A stretch of DNA of 64,000 bases from Ochotona curzoniae (GCF_017591425.1 NW_024465777.1:1736001-1800000); one strand, 5' to 3'; positions 51,294 to 62,622 are shown, numbered from the stretch's first letter. Made by a program: numbers and translations. The notes: generated by a model not told the origin, from the letters alone.

Positions 51294-51627
51294 TAAGATT
51301 TATTTATTCATTGATTTATTGATTTACAGAGAGAAGGTGAGACAGAAAAATCCTCCATTCACCGGTTCGCTCCCCAAGCGGTTGCAACAGCCGAAGCTGA
51401 GCCAATCTGAAGCCGGGAGCCAGGAGCCAGGAGCCAGGAGCTTCTTCTGGATCTCCCATGCAGATACGGAGTCCCAAGGCCTGGGCCACCCTCTACTGCT
51501 TTCCCCAGCCACAAGCAGGGACCTGGAAAGGCAGAGGAGCAGCTGGGATATGAACTGGTGCCCACAGGGGATCCTGGCATGTGCAAGGAGAGGATTTTAG
51601 CCACTAGTCTACCATGCCAGACCCTAA
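51294..51627 (-). repeat. SINE copy with GGAGCCA triplication
   Basis: Inverted; GGAGCCAGGAGCCAGGAGCC is expanded in the body. Confidence 0.85.
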
Positions 51628-51653
51628 AAATAATCTTTAACAAAAAACATTAT

Positions 51654-51790
51654 TACACACTCTGGAGCCAGACAACCCAAGTTCAAAACTTGACTTTACT
51701 ACTTCCTAACTGTGTGACAATGAGTAAGTCAGCTGACTTCTCTACACTTCAGCACTTACCTAATGTAGGGTTGGGGTAGGTGTAAACAAG
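51654..51790 (+). repeat. MIR element
   Basis: CTCTGGAGCCAGACAACCCA, CCTAACTGTGTGACAATGAG and AAGTCAGCTGACTTCTCTAC follow the MIR consensus order. Confidence 0.8.
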
Positions 51791-51839
51791 TAAACAACGA
51801 CTGTTTACGTAGTTCCTGGTCCATATTAAGTGTTATGTA

Positions 51840-51957
51840 AGAGGCCAGCACTGTGGTGTAGCAGGTTTACCGTTACTTGACACAGCATTCCATCCGGCCA
51901 CCAGCTAACTTCTCACTGCTTTTCCTCGATAAGTTCCCTGCTGAAGCACCTGGGCCC

Positions 51958-51993
<36 letters not shown>

Positions 51994-52165
51994 GCACGCA
52001 CGCACGCACGGGAGGCCTGAAAGAAGCTCCTGGCTCTTGGCTTCAGCTCTGCCCATCCCCAGCTGAGGCAGCCATCTGGGGAGTAAACCAATGGATGGAA
52101 GATATTCATTCTCTCCCTCCCACCCCCTCTGCAAATCTACGTTCCAAATAAAATCACGGCTTAGA
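51840..52165 (+). repeat. Old SINE containing (CA)n
   Basis: Forward; the body is interrupted by (CA)n(CGCA)n at 51960-52010. Confidence 0.75.
51960..52010 (+). repeat. (CA)n(CGCA)n microsatellite
   Basis: CA units run into five CGCA-type units. Confidence 0.95.
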
Positions 52166-52169
52166 ACAA

Positions 52170-52345
52170 AGTGTTGGGGGACCAATGCTCCCTGCAGCCA
52201 TGTGGGAAACCTGCAAGAGGCTCCTGGCTTCTGCTGGTCCAGCCCCAGCGGCTACAGCCATTTGAGACAGGAACCAGCAGACAGACTATCTCTCTCTCCT
52301 TCCCTCTCTAACTCTGCCTTTCAAACACATAAATAAGTCTTGGGG
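52170..52345 (+). repeat. SINE, 5'-truncated
   Basis: Forward, starting near GACCAATGCTCCCTGC and ending ACATAAATAAGTCTT. Confidence 0.7.
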
Positions 52346-52554
52346 GTGGGCAGTTGCAAAGTTTTAGTTTAAATTATTAATTACTTTTCTTCAAGTTTTT
52401 AATTTCACTGTCTAACAGTTCTTTACAATGCATTGTGCAAACACTACGAATCTGACAGGCATATGTTTTCTATATGGTACAAACTAATTTTAGCACACTG
52501 CCTTTGTAGCATATTTCTGATTTTCTAGCCCAGAAAATTTTCTACAGAGAAAGT

Positions 52555-52835
52555 GCCCTGGGTGGGTGTTCAGCCGTAGCACGTGGGAGCACCACTGCCC
52601 GGCTCTGGCTCCCGGCTCCCGGCTCTGGCTCCCGGCTCCCGGCTCCAGCTCCGGCTCCAGCTTCCTGCGGATGCAGACCTCAGGAGGCAGTGTGACAATG
52701 CAATAACTGGGCTCTTGTCAGCCACTGGTAGAGACCAGGACTCAGTTTCTGGCTCCTGGTCTTGGCTCTAGTCTGGTCCTGGCCCTTTAGCAGGTGAACC
52801 AGCAGATGGGAGCTTGCTTTCTCTGTCTCTAATTC
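52555..52835 (+). repeat. Old SINE with GGCTCC-type internal tandem
   Basis: Forward; 52600-52662 repeats CGGCTCTGGCTCC / CGGCTCC units. Confidence 0.7.
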
Positions 52836-52903
52836 ATGAATATACACATGACAGTGCTACGTGGCAATTATCTCTGGATGTTTTTCTTTTGCTTATCTCT
52901 GCT

Positions 52904-52984
52904 TCTTGTTGATATCTAGTTATTCATTTATTTTTGTGTTTCTAACCACTACTTCTTAGTATTTTCATGATGAACTTATACTGA
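52904..52984 (+). repeat. Direct repeat, copy A
   Basis: Starts TCTTGTTGATATCTAGTTAT and is nearly identical over its first 48 bases to 54209-54256. Confidence 0.85.
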
Positions 52985-53424
52985 TTTTATAATTTAAATA
53001 AAATGGGAGGGGAGTGCAATCAGCATGACTCTGAACGTAGCTGGTGTTTGCCAGGGTGGGCGTGTTATCACTGTATTTTTTTTTTAACCCTTCTCTCAAT
53101 TTTAGAATTTCATCACGGATCACTGTCAAGTTTCCAACGATATCCTCAATCCCATGTGATCCAGAAAGTAACCACAAGGAGAAGTAGGTACTACAAAGTT
53201 GGCTCAATCTTCAAAATGCGCCTAGAACCCATTACTCCCTATTCACCACTACACCCAAGGCACGTCATGCCTCCCCTCAAGTGCTACCTACCGCGAAGCC
53301 TCCTCAGGCCCCCCGACACTGCCCTCTCTTCCCACACTGTGTAGCCTAGTCTCCCACCGCAATCTGAACAAGCCTTTGAAGACGAGCCAGGAGGCAGGTA
53401 CGTGAGGTGGCCGTGAAGATGCTG
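52985..53424. other. Unique sequence
   Basis: No feature recognised. Confidence 0.3.
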
Positions 53425-53690
53425 CTCAGGACAACTATATCCCATGTTGCAGCGCCTGGATTCAAGTCCTATCTTCATGATCAAGTCCAGCTTCTTGGCG
53501 TGGGAGGCAGAAAGTGAGGGCTCAAGGAGCTGGGTCCCCATCATTCCTGTGGGAGCCCTGGACTAGATTCTAGATTCCCAGCTCTTACCGCAACCTTGGG
53601 CTGTTGCAAGCCTCTGAGGAATACATAAACCAGCAGAACAGAAGAGCCCTGTATGCCTGCTTTTCAAGTTCATGAAAATATACTTTTCAG
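53425..53690 (+). repeat. Old degenerate SINE
   Basis: Forward, with GCAGCGCCTGGATTCAAG and GAATACATAAACCAGCAG. Confidence 0.5.
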
Positions 53691-54029
53691 AAATTTAAAG
53701 GCACACACAGAAAGCTTAAATCCAATCATGTTCCTCCTTGGCTCAGAATAAAATCGACTCCAAAGACGGTATTTGGCTGTGAGAGCCTGTATCACCGGAC
53801 CTCCTGTTCTTCCCTACTCCTCCAGGGCAGCCTCCCTGGCCTCCCTGTACATCCTCAGTCAGCGACAAGTCCTATTCATACCTTACGGGTGCTTTGCACC
53901 TGGACAGCCCTGACTGGGTCGCAAGTTTTCCTGATATAACTTGAAAATATCGCTTCATCGCAGGACTAATCTGATCACCTTATATAAAATAATAATCTCT
54001 CAGCTCTCCAGTACATTGGTGCCTCCTCT
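53691..54029. other. Unique sequence
   Basis: No feature recognised. Confidence 0.3.
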
Positions 54030-54208
54030 TATTTTTTGAGAACTAGCCAAACAAACAGAGCATCCATATACTAGGTCACTTCCTCCCACCCCAACACTTG
54101 CAGTGGCCAGGACTGGGCCCACCTGAAGGCAGGAACCCAATTACTTCAGCCTTTACACAGCCTCCCGCTGTCTATACTGCCAGGGAGACAGAGTCAGGAG
54201 CCAGAATG
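54030..54208 (-). repeat. Old SINE fragment
   Basis: Inverted, with GCAGTGGCCAGGACTGGGCC, ending where direct-repeat copy B begins. Confidence 0.55.
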
Positions 54209-54293
54209 TCTTGTTGATATCTAGTTATTCATTTATTTTTATGTTTCCAACCACTAAGTTAGGACTTTCTATTTTCTTGATGTTATACATTGA
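54209..54293 (+). repeat. Direct repeat, copy B
   Basis: Partner of 52904-52984; the first 48 bases differ at two positions, then small indels appear. Confidence 0.85.
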
Positions 54294-54347
54294 GCTTCAA
54301 CTGTGTGAACCGAGTAGTCTCAAGTGTGTGTGGTCAATGTTTGGTTG

Positions 54348-54376
54348 CTTTTTTGTTTGTTTGTTTGTTTGTTTTT
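54348..54376 (+). repeat. (TTTG)n
   Basis: Five TTTG units flanked by T runs. Confidence 0.9.
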
Positions 54377-54511
54377 TAATGTGCTCAATGTTAACCACCA
54401 GGACATCAGTTCCATCATATGGCTAAAATATTCTCTATATAATAGGTACACAGAAGTTTTTCTTGATGAAAATTTCTATTTTCTCCCAAATTTCACCAGT
54501 ATTTTAAAAAT

Positions 54512-54770
54512 TAGGGGCAGGCATTTGGCCTAAAAGTCAAGACACCTACATCCCACTTGGGGAAACTTGTACTCAATTCCCACCCCAGTTCCCACACCCA
54601 GCTTTCTTCCAATGCAGATCCTAGGAGGCAGCTGTGACGGTTCAAACATCTGGGTTCCTTCTACTCACATGGGAGACCTCGTCTGAGGTCCTAGCTCCCA
54701 GATTTGCCTTCCCCTAGGCTCAGCCACTGTAGGTATTTGGGGAGCAATACACACTCTTTCAAACAAAACA
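54512..54770 (+). repeat. Old SINE copy
   Basis: Forward, with AGGGGCAGGCATTTGGCC head. Confidence 0.7.
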
Positions 54771-55229
54771 CAACACATTGAGCCACAAATAAAAAGACCA
54801 AATACCGGCTGTCCCTCACTCAGCCACAAGTTGATTTCATAACCCAATTCCATGAAATAGGAAAAACTCTCTAAGGAAATAGAGCAAAAATTATGAACCC
54901 ATTAAAAGGTCAATAGTTTGCCTGAAGTTTCCCACTCCTTCAAAACTATTCATATTTTGTAACAGAAGTGGGTGGGTCAGAGACAAGGCTTGTTAACGTT
55001 TCTTTCCCAAATGCTCTACTTTCCAAGAGAAACTTTCTCTATTATCCAGCTATTCATAAATAACGGCCAAATTAGGTCCCCTGGCCACCCACTGCTCAGG
55101 TCCTCCCTTCCCTTCTGTTTCAGTAGTGCTCTCCACTGGCCTCCCCAACACCAAGCAATGAAACACTGGCATACAAAACCCAGAAAAGGCTAAGGAAAAA
55201 GGTCTAGTTGCTGAACAGAACATTTTAAA
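54771..55229. other. Unique sequence
   Basis: No feature recognised. Confidence 0.3.
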
Positions 55230-55535
55230 AACTTATTTTGCTTTGCTTTTTACTTGAAAGGCAGAGTGATGGAGAGGGAGAAAGAGATCTTGCATTAGAT
55301 GATTCAATGTCCAAATGGCCATGATAGTCTGGGCTGGGCTACACCAAAGCCAGGAGCCAGAATTCCATTAGGATCTTCCACGTGGATCAAGGACCCAAGT
55401 CACTTTCCACTGCTTTCTCAGGCACATTAGCAGGGAGCTGGATCAGAAGTAGAATGGCCAGGAATTGAACTAGAGCTCCGATATGGGGGCTGGCATCACA
55501 GGCTTAATTCCTGTGCCACAAATTCAGCACCCTGG
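55230..55535 (-). repeat. Old SINE copy
   Basis: Inverted, with TACTTGAAAGGCAGAGTGAT. Confidence 0.75.
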
Positions 55536-55542
55536 GTTTGCT

Positions 55543-55840
55543 CTTTTTTTTTTTTTAAGAGTTATTAATTTTTTATTAGATTTTCTGAGAAAAAGAAAGA
55601 GAAAGATCTTCCATTGCTTGTTCACTCCCCCAAATGGCCACAGCAACCAGTTCTGAGCCAATTCAAAGCCTGGAGCCAGGAGATTCTTCCTGGTCTCCCA
55701 CATGGATGCAGGGTCCCAAGGCTTTAGGCCATCCTCTACTGCTTTCCCAGGCCTCAAGCAGGGAGCTGGATGGGAAGTGGAGCGGCCATATATACGGGAT
55801 CCCCACGCTTGGGGAGGATTAGCCAGTTGAACCATCATGA
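55543..55840 (-). repeat. SINE copy
   Basis: Inverted, with CAAGCAGGGAGCTGGATGGG. Confidence 0.8.
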
Positions 55841-56689
55841 CGCTTCCCTCCATCCCCCCGGCTCAGGTCTACTTCTTAAGGTGGAATTCATGCAACAATT
55901 TATACCCTTATATGGTTGAGTGGGTGCCTAGAAGAGAATACAGGCAAGTATACAGTAAGCATAGTATTTGCTTCATAAAAGGTCATCAGCTAATAGTGAC
56001 TTTCCTAACTCCCTTGCGGTTACAAAAAAACCTACCCAATTCTATGGAATGCCCAAGTTTCCCCATACAACATACTTACCATTTAAGGTAATTTCCGTTT
56101 TCTGTCACCACTTCTCTGATGCTTGCAGTCTCGGAAATAATCACTTACTCTCTTTGAATGGCAGTTGCCTCTTGACCTGGACAGAATACAAACAGAAGAG
56201 ACAGGTAACCATGAGTCACACCAAGACAGGGCTGGCTCAAGAGCCCACCCCAAGTATCTTCACCCACAGTACGAGTCCCAGTCAGGACCAGGTAAAGCCA
56301 TGGTCCAGATCCAGACCTCAGGGAAGCTGGCCACGGTTGTCCTGGGAAGGAGGAGGAGTTTGGTTTCAGGAAACTTCCCCTTTCCTATCAGATGATATGG
56401 TCCCTGGGTACAATACACTGTTTTTCCTGAAATTAACAGATTGATACATTCTCCCACAATCTAAAAATTTGGAAAGGACATCTTACAACTGGAAGTATTC
56501 CAGAAATCAACCAGTTAAATACTTTAAGGAAGGAAACGAAAGCTTGGGATGGGTGAGTCACACAATTACTTATGGGTAAAACTGACAGTCTACTAAAAAT
56601 AAAATGTCTGGAAGATGGGTATGGAAAAAAAAAATCTGTGGAGTATCCACCACACCCAGGCCACTAAGTTTTACGTTGTACTGAAGACA
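55841..56689. other. Unique sequence
   Basis: About 850 bases without a recognisable repeat or exon. The open frame at 55968-56444 has no known domain. Confidence 0.3.
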
Positions 56690-56815
56690 GTGGCACCATG
56701 GTATTATCCCCACCTTAAAGAATCCGAATTTTGAGAAGTCAAGTGACCTGAAAGAGCAGATGGCTAGTAAACTGTAGTCAGGATTTAAACTCAAGACTAT
56801 GTGACCACAAAAGTT
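56690..56815 (-). repeat. MIR element
   Basis: GGTATTATCCCCACCTTAAA, AAGTCAAGTGACCTG and GGATTTAAACTCAAGACTA follow the inverted MIR consensus. Confidence 0.75.
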
Positions 56816-56987
56816 TCTCTACGCTTACTCTCACTCTGTTGCCATGCAGGCTTGACCTCTCAATGTCAATGAGAAAAAGCAAGCTGCTCGCTCTGAAAAC
56901 TCACCCTAGCTGTGCCACGAGCAGCCTTCAGGAAGGCTGAAAAGCTTACCAACTCAATGAAACCTCATCTCTAACGAGATGCTTTCA

Positions 56988-57300
56988 AAGGGCAGGTGTT
57001 TGGCCTAGTGGCTAAGACCCTCATGCCCCATGTCCGAGTCCCCGGGTCCAGCTCCTGGCGCTGCCCTGACTCCAGCTTCCTGCCAGTGCAGACCCTTGGG
57101 TGGCAGTGGTGATAGCTCAAATCACTGGCTCCTGCCACCCACACAGGAGACCGAGCTTGAATTCCCAGCTCCTGGCTTCAGCTGGCTTAGTCCCAAATGC
57201 TGCAGCCATCTGCAGAGTGAACCAGTAGATGGAACTTTTTATTTTCTTTCTTTCTTCCACCCTTCCCTACAATATCCTTCCTCCCAAATAGGTAAATACA
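56988..57300 (+). repeat. Old SINE copy
   Basis: Forward, with GGGCAGGTGTTTGGCCTAGT. Confidence 0.75.
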
Positions 57301-57420
57301 GTTACTAGAGGTGGAAAAATCTGAGTCCAACCTTCTGCCTACTCTGATCTTAATGGAAGAACGGAAAGGTCTAAGCTAAGTTTTTCAGTGGTAAATCTAA
57401 AGCTCTTATGCACAGTCCTT

Positions 57421-58101
57421 TAAAAAAAAAGATTTATTTATTTTTATTGGAAAGTCATATTTACAGAGAGGAAACACAGAAAGATCTTCCATCCACTGGT
57501 TTACTCCTCAAATGGTCACAACAGCCAGAACTGAGCCAATCTGAACCCAGGAGCCAGGAATCTCTTCTGGATCTTCAACGTGGGTGCAGGGTCCTAAGGC
57601 TTTGGGCCATCCGCTACTGCATTCCCGGGCCATAAGCAGGGAGCTGGCTAGAAGTGAAGCAGCTTGGGCCTGGCAGCATGGCCTAGCAGCTAAAGTCCTC
57701 ACTTTGAACATGCCCGGGATCCCATATGGGTGCCGGTTCTTATCCTGGCAGCTCCACTTCCCATCCAGCTCCCTGCTTGTGGCCTGGGAAAGCAGTAGCT
57801 GATGGCCCAAAGCCTTGGGACCCTGCACCCGTGTGGATACCAGGAAGAAGTTCTGGATCCTGGCTTTGGACCGGCATAGGATCAGCCGTTGTGCTCACTT
57901 GGGGAGTGAATCATCGGACGGAGGATCTTCTTCTCTGTCTCTCCTCCTCTCTGTACATCTGACTTTCCAATAAGCAAATAAATCTTAAAAAAAAAAAAAG
58001 AAGAAGAAGAAGTGGAGCAGCAGGGATACAAACTGGAGCCCCCTATGGGATTCTGGTGCTTACAAGCTAAGGATTTAGCCATTAGGCTATCATGCCGGGC
58101 C
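57421..58101 (-). repeat. SINE split by a nested SINE
   Basis: The inverted copy occupies 57421-57663 and resumes at 58009-58101 (GGGATACAAACTGG...GCCGGGCCC). The gap is filled by a forward SINE. Confidence 0.88.
57664..58008 (+). repeat. Nested forward SINE with target duplication
   Basis: Flanked by GAAGTGAAGCAGC (57651-57663) and GAAGTGGAGCAGC (58009-58021). Confidence 0.9.
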
Positions 58102-58788
58102 CTGAGCACAGTCTTATATTCCAATTGTTCACCTCATTTCATCACCGCAACTCATCCCTCTCTTACACATCCTTGAAGATCATGTATCAACTCCAAACGC
58201 ACACAGGCACATCACAGCTCCCATCCCTGCCTCTATCTTCCAGGACAACTAAAACGGAACTAAAAGGGAAAAATGAACAGAACAGTTTTTAAAAAATATT
58301 TGAAAGGCAGAGTGCAAAAGAGTGACAAAGAAAGGAAAGTATGGAGGGAAGGAGGAAGAATAACAAGAAGCAAAAAGGAAAAAGCAAAGTCCCTGCAGTG
58401 TGCTCTATCCCCCGGGGCTCTCGGCTCTGGCTGTGACAGTGGGCCCCTGCTGCAAGCCATTGCCCCAGCACCTACCACCTACTGCCAAACTTGCTGACAT
58501 GTCACTAAGGCCTAGGGGGCTTTTCTCTTCAAAACAGGATGGAAGGCACTGCCAAAAGTCAAACAAACAGGAACTCCAGATGAATCGGATTTGTTCTCTG
58601 ACTACATTGTCTCCTTATTCCTAAAGGGTAGAAGCAAACAGCAAGAGATTTCTTTCCTTTGTTTGCATTTTCGTCTGGCGTCCTCAGCTTACTGGCCCTT
58701 GGTCCTTAGAAACAACAGGATGAGTGCAAACATCCTCCAGCCTGGAGCACTGTGCTTTCCACTGACACATCCTCCCCAGGCATCTCTC
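58102..58788. other. Unique sequence before the minisatellite
   Basis: It includes a purine-rich stretch at 58310-58395. No exon is supported. Confidence 0.3.
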
Positions 58789-59447
58789 CGGGGGTCATGG
58801 TGGTGGTGTCTGTGTGATTTGTTGGCGTGGGCAGTGGTCCCGGGGGTCATGGTGGTGGTGTCTGCGTGGGTGTGTGACTTGCTGGTGTGGGCAGTGGTCC
58901 CGGGGGTCATGGCAGTGGTGTCTGCGTGGGTGTGTGACTTGTTGGCGTGGGCAGTGGTCCCGGGGTCATGGCGGTGGTGTCTGTGTGACTTGTTGGCGTG
59001 AGCAGTGGTCCCGGGTTCATGGCGGTGGTGTCTGTGTGACTTGCTGGTGTGGGCAGTGGTCCCGGGGGTCATGGCGGTGGTGTCTGTGTGTGTGACTTGC
59101 TGGTGTGGGCAGTGGTCCTGGGGGTCATGGCGGTGGTGTCTGCGTGGGTGTGTGACTTGCTGGTGTGGGCAGTGGTCCTGGGGGTCATGGCGGTGGTGTC
59201 TGTGTGTGTGACTTGCTGGTGTGGGCAGTGGTCCCGGGGGTCATGGTGGTGGTGTCTGCGTGGGTGTGTGACTTGCTGGTGTGGGCAGTGGTCCCGGGGG
59301 TCATGGCAGTGGTGTCTGCGTGGGTGTGTGACTTGTTGGCGTGGGCAGTGGTCCCGGGGGTCATGGCGGTGGTGTCTGCGTGGGTGTGTGACTTGTTGGC
59401 GTGGGCAGTGGTCCCAGGGGTCATGGCGGTGGTGTCTGTGTGGGTGG
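58789..59447 (+). repeat. Minisatellite, 52-60 bp unit, about 11 copies
   Basis: Core units contain GTCATGGYGGTGGTGTCTG, TGTGACTTGCTGGTGTGG and GCAGTGGTCCCGGGG. Unit lengths alternate between 60, 54 and 52 bases through loss of a GGGTGTGT-type segment. The G-rich strand is the plus strand. Confidence 0.95.
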
Positions 59448-59667
59448 CTCTCCAGGAGGAGACATGGAAGGAGCCTTCACAGCCCCAGGCAGCCTAGACA
59501 AGTGCACGAGTCCCAGAGAGAAGATACTTTGCCTAAGGAGACACGTTATGTCAAAGTGAACATGACTGAGTCTTTAGTTTCAAAACATATGGGCAACTGA
59601 TAGAAATGTTCCTGGGAATTCTGCCTCTAGATCTCTCCAGTTAACAAACATAAACTCTAGATAAAAA

Positions 59668-59722
59668 TACAAATATATATATATATATACATATACACAA
59701 ATATATACATATATATATACAT
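59668..59722 (+). repeat. (TA)n / (TATACA)n tract
   Basis: AT-dinucleotide rich, with TATATACATATA periodicity. Confidence 0.9.
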
Positions 59723-59855
59723 CTGAAGTGAACAAAGGATGCCGATTTCGGAGAACAGTGCGAAATGGGAAGAAGGGACCGAATGGGACAACTGCCCTTT
59801 TTTGAACATACAGCCCGACGGATTCCTTCTGAAATTCCAATTTAAAAACCTATAA

Positions 59856-60178
59856 GGGCCCAGTGGCGTGGCCTAGCGGCTAAAGTCCTCACCTTGAACA
59901 CACCGGGATCCCATATGGGCGCAGGTTCTAGTCCCGGCAGCCCCACTTCCCATCCAGCTCCCTGCTTATGGCCTGGGAAAGCAGTGGAGGACAGCCTAAG
60001 GCCTTGGGACCCTGCACCCATGTGGGAGACCTGGAGGAGGTTCCACGTTCCTGGCTTCGGATCAGCATAGCATCAGCCATTGCAGTCACTTGGGGAGTGA
60101 ATCATCGGAAGGAGGATCTTCCTCTCTGTCTCTCCTCTCTACAGACTTTCTATCTGACTTTGTAATAAAAATAAATTT
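59856..60178 (+). repeat. SINE, first of a tandem pair
   Basis: Forward, starting GGGCCCAGTGGCGTGGCC. Target duplication TAAAAACCTATAA precedes it. Confidence 0.9.
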
Positions 60179-60181
60179 TAA

Positions 60182-60535
60182 GGGCCCGGCGCGGTGGCGC
60201 AAGCAGTTAAAGGTCCTCGCCTTGCACGCCCGGGATCCCATATGGGCGCCGGTTCTAATCCCGGCAGCCCCGCTTCCCTTCCAGCTCCCTGCCTGTGGCC
60301 TGGGAAAGCAGTCAAGGACGGCCCAAAAGCTTTGGGAACCTGCACCTGTGTGGGAGACCCGGAAGAGGCTCCTGGCTTCGGATCGGCATAGCATCGGCCC
60401 GTTGCGCTCACTTGGGGAGTGAATCATCGGACGGAAGATCTTCCTCTCTGTCTCTCCTCTCTGTATATCCGCCTTTCCAATGAAAAAATAATAAAAATAA
60501 ATCTTAAAAATAAATAAATAAATAAATAAATTTTA
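60182..60535 (+). repeat. Young SINE, second of the tandem pair
   Basis: Close to consensus with (AAAT)n tail. It sits in the A-rich tail of the first copy, and the shared outer target duplication reappears after it near 60534-60548. Confidence 0.92.
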
Positions 60536-60694
60536 AAAAAACCTATAAAAGCTGATAAGCTTCAAACATGAAGATTAGGAAAATGAAAATGCAATCAATA
60601 AAAATGTGCAAGAATTACATCATGATAAGAAATTTAACAATCACTTCACAGCCACCTCGCAGGATCATAATGGTGGGTAAAAACATTCACTGAT

Positions 60695-60985
60695 AGGGCC
60701 CGGCGCGGTGGCGCAATGGTTAAGGTCCTCGCTTTGCACACCAGAGATCCCATATGGGCACTGGTTCTAATCCCAGCAGTCCCACTTCCCATCCAGCTCC
60801 CTGCCTGTGGCCTGGGAAAGCAGTTGAGGACGGCCCAAAGCCTTGGGAACCTGCACTCTCCTGGCTTCGGACCGGCATAGCATCGGCCATTGTGCTCACT
60901 TGGGGAGTGAATCATCAGACAGAAGATCTTCCTCTCTGTATATCCGCCTTTCCAATAAAAATAAAAAATAAATCTTTAAAAAAAA
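60695..60985 (+). repeat. Young SINE with a short body deletion
   Basis: Forward; the consensus is near perfect but the GTGGGAGACCCGGAAGAGG part is missing after CCTGCACT. Confidence 0.9.
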
Positions 60986-61269
60986 TTCACTCATACAATC
61001 ATGAATATTTGCTAACATTTAAGAACTCAATCACTACTGTACATATGAGCTGAAGACCATGAGGTCCATTTCTAGAAATACAGTGTTATAGAACGCAGAC
61101 CCTACTCAATAAAGAGAAAGCGGATTTTGCTTCTGTGTGTGCACTGAATCTGTATTTTGAGTTTATCTGGCAAGTGAAGCAGTTAGTCCTAAGGAACATC
61201 CCATAAAACAGGAATTAGAAAGAATCAAAGTCCACAATAAGCACAGCCAAGGAAAAAGCAGACAAAAAC

Positions 61270-61321
<52 letters not shown>

Positions 61322-61644
61322 AGAACAGAAACTTGAAGAATGCATCAAAAGTTGCCAGTAAAACAAAAATAAGTTAACTTTTTGGCTTTGCTTAATATAT
61401 ATTCAACAAGAACACCATTTTTATTGTCATCACAAGATATCTATGTGACTGTGCAAGGTTTCAGCATGCTTCTTGTTGAACTTAAATGTAAATGTGTAAT
61501 GCAAAATACTTTCCCCCCTCAAAAATCATTAATGTTCCTATGCAACACTCTCAAGTTTTAATGTTATCATCTATTTTTTATTTATAGTTTACCAACTTTT
61601 GATGGCGCTTCTATTGGTCAGTCTTAAAGTATGTTTTTTTTCTT
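60986..61644. other. Unique sequence with (CA)n
   Basis: AT-rich, containing the CA array at 61271-61319; nothing else recognised. Confidence 0.35.
61271..61319 (+). repeat. (CA)n microsatellite
   Basis: About 24 CA units. Confidence 0.97.
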
Positions 61645-61957
61645 AAAGGTTAATTTTTATTTGAAATGCAGAATTATAATAGAGAGAGAAAAGACAAATA
61701 TCTTCCATCTGCTGGTTCACTCCCCAAATGGTCACGATGGCCAGAACCAGGCTGGTCTGAAGCCATGGACCATGAGACTCCTCGGGTCTCCCACATGGGT
61801 GCAGAGGCCCAAGCACCTGGCCCATCCCCGATGCTTTTGCAGGCCATTAGCAGGCCATTGGATAGGAAGTACAGCACCTGGAATTCAAGCTGGTGCCCAT
61901 TCAGGATGCAGGCACCACATGAGGAGGCTTAACCTACTCACCACAGTGCCGGCCCCT
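61645..61957 (-). repeat. Old SINE copy
   Basis: Inverted, ending CACCACAGTGCCGGCCCC. Confidence 0.78.
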
Positions 61958-61971
61958 ACAAGTATCATTTT

Positions 61972-62622
61972 ATAAACAATTTATTTGAAAGGCAGAGGTA
62001 AAGAGAGGGAGAAAGAGAGATTTTCCATACGTTGATTCACTCCTCAAATGGCCACAGTGACTAGAGCAGGGCCAGCCTGAACCCAGGAACTAGGAGCTAC
62101 TTCCATGTTTCCCATGTGGGGCCTACAGCCTGAAGTCATCCTCCATTGCTTTCACAGGCATGTTAGCAGGAGCTGGATTAGAAGTGGAGCAGCCAGGACT
62201 CGAGCCAGCACCCATATAGGATTCCAGTGCTGTATGTGGGTTTTTTTAAAAAAAAAAAAAAAAAAAAAGATTTATTTTTATTATTTATTTATTGGAAAGG
62301 CAGATATACAGAGAGGAGAGACAGAGAGGAAGATCTTCCGTCTGATGATTCACTCCCCAAGTGAGCACAACAGCCGATACTATGCCGATCCAAAGCCAGG
62401 AGCCTCTTCCGGGTCTCCCACGTGGGTGCAGGGTCCCAAAGCTTTGGGCCGTCCTCGACTGCTTTCCCAGGCCACAGGCAGGGAGCTGGATGGGAAGCGG
62501 GGCTGCCGGGATAGAACTGGCACCCATATGGGATCCTGGGCGTGCAAGGCGAGGACCTTAACCACTGCGCCACCGTGCTGGGCCCGTATGTGGGGCTTTA
62601 TCTACAATGCTGTAGTGCCAAC
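61972..62622 (-). repeat. Old SINE split by a younger SINE
   Basis: Inverted old copy at 61972-62240 resuming at 62586-62622 (CTACAATGCTGTAGTGCC). Confidence 0.8.
62241..62585 (-). repeat. Young SINE nested in the old copy
   Basis: Near-consensus inverted copy with target duplication GTATGTGGG at 62232-62240 and 62586-62594. Confidence 0.9.

Noticed and set aside
59049..59600. 183-codon repetitive frame in the minisatellite
   Set aside because: Frames stay open on both strands because the unit is a multiple of three. There is no start context, splice signal or known repeat protein.
60182..60260. tRNA gene-like heads of young SINEs
   Set aside because: These are tRNA-derived promoters of retroposons, not tRNA genes: no cloverleaf 3' half or anticodon arm is preserved.
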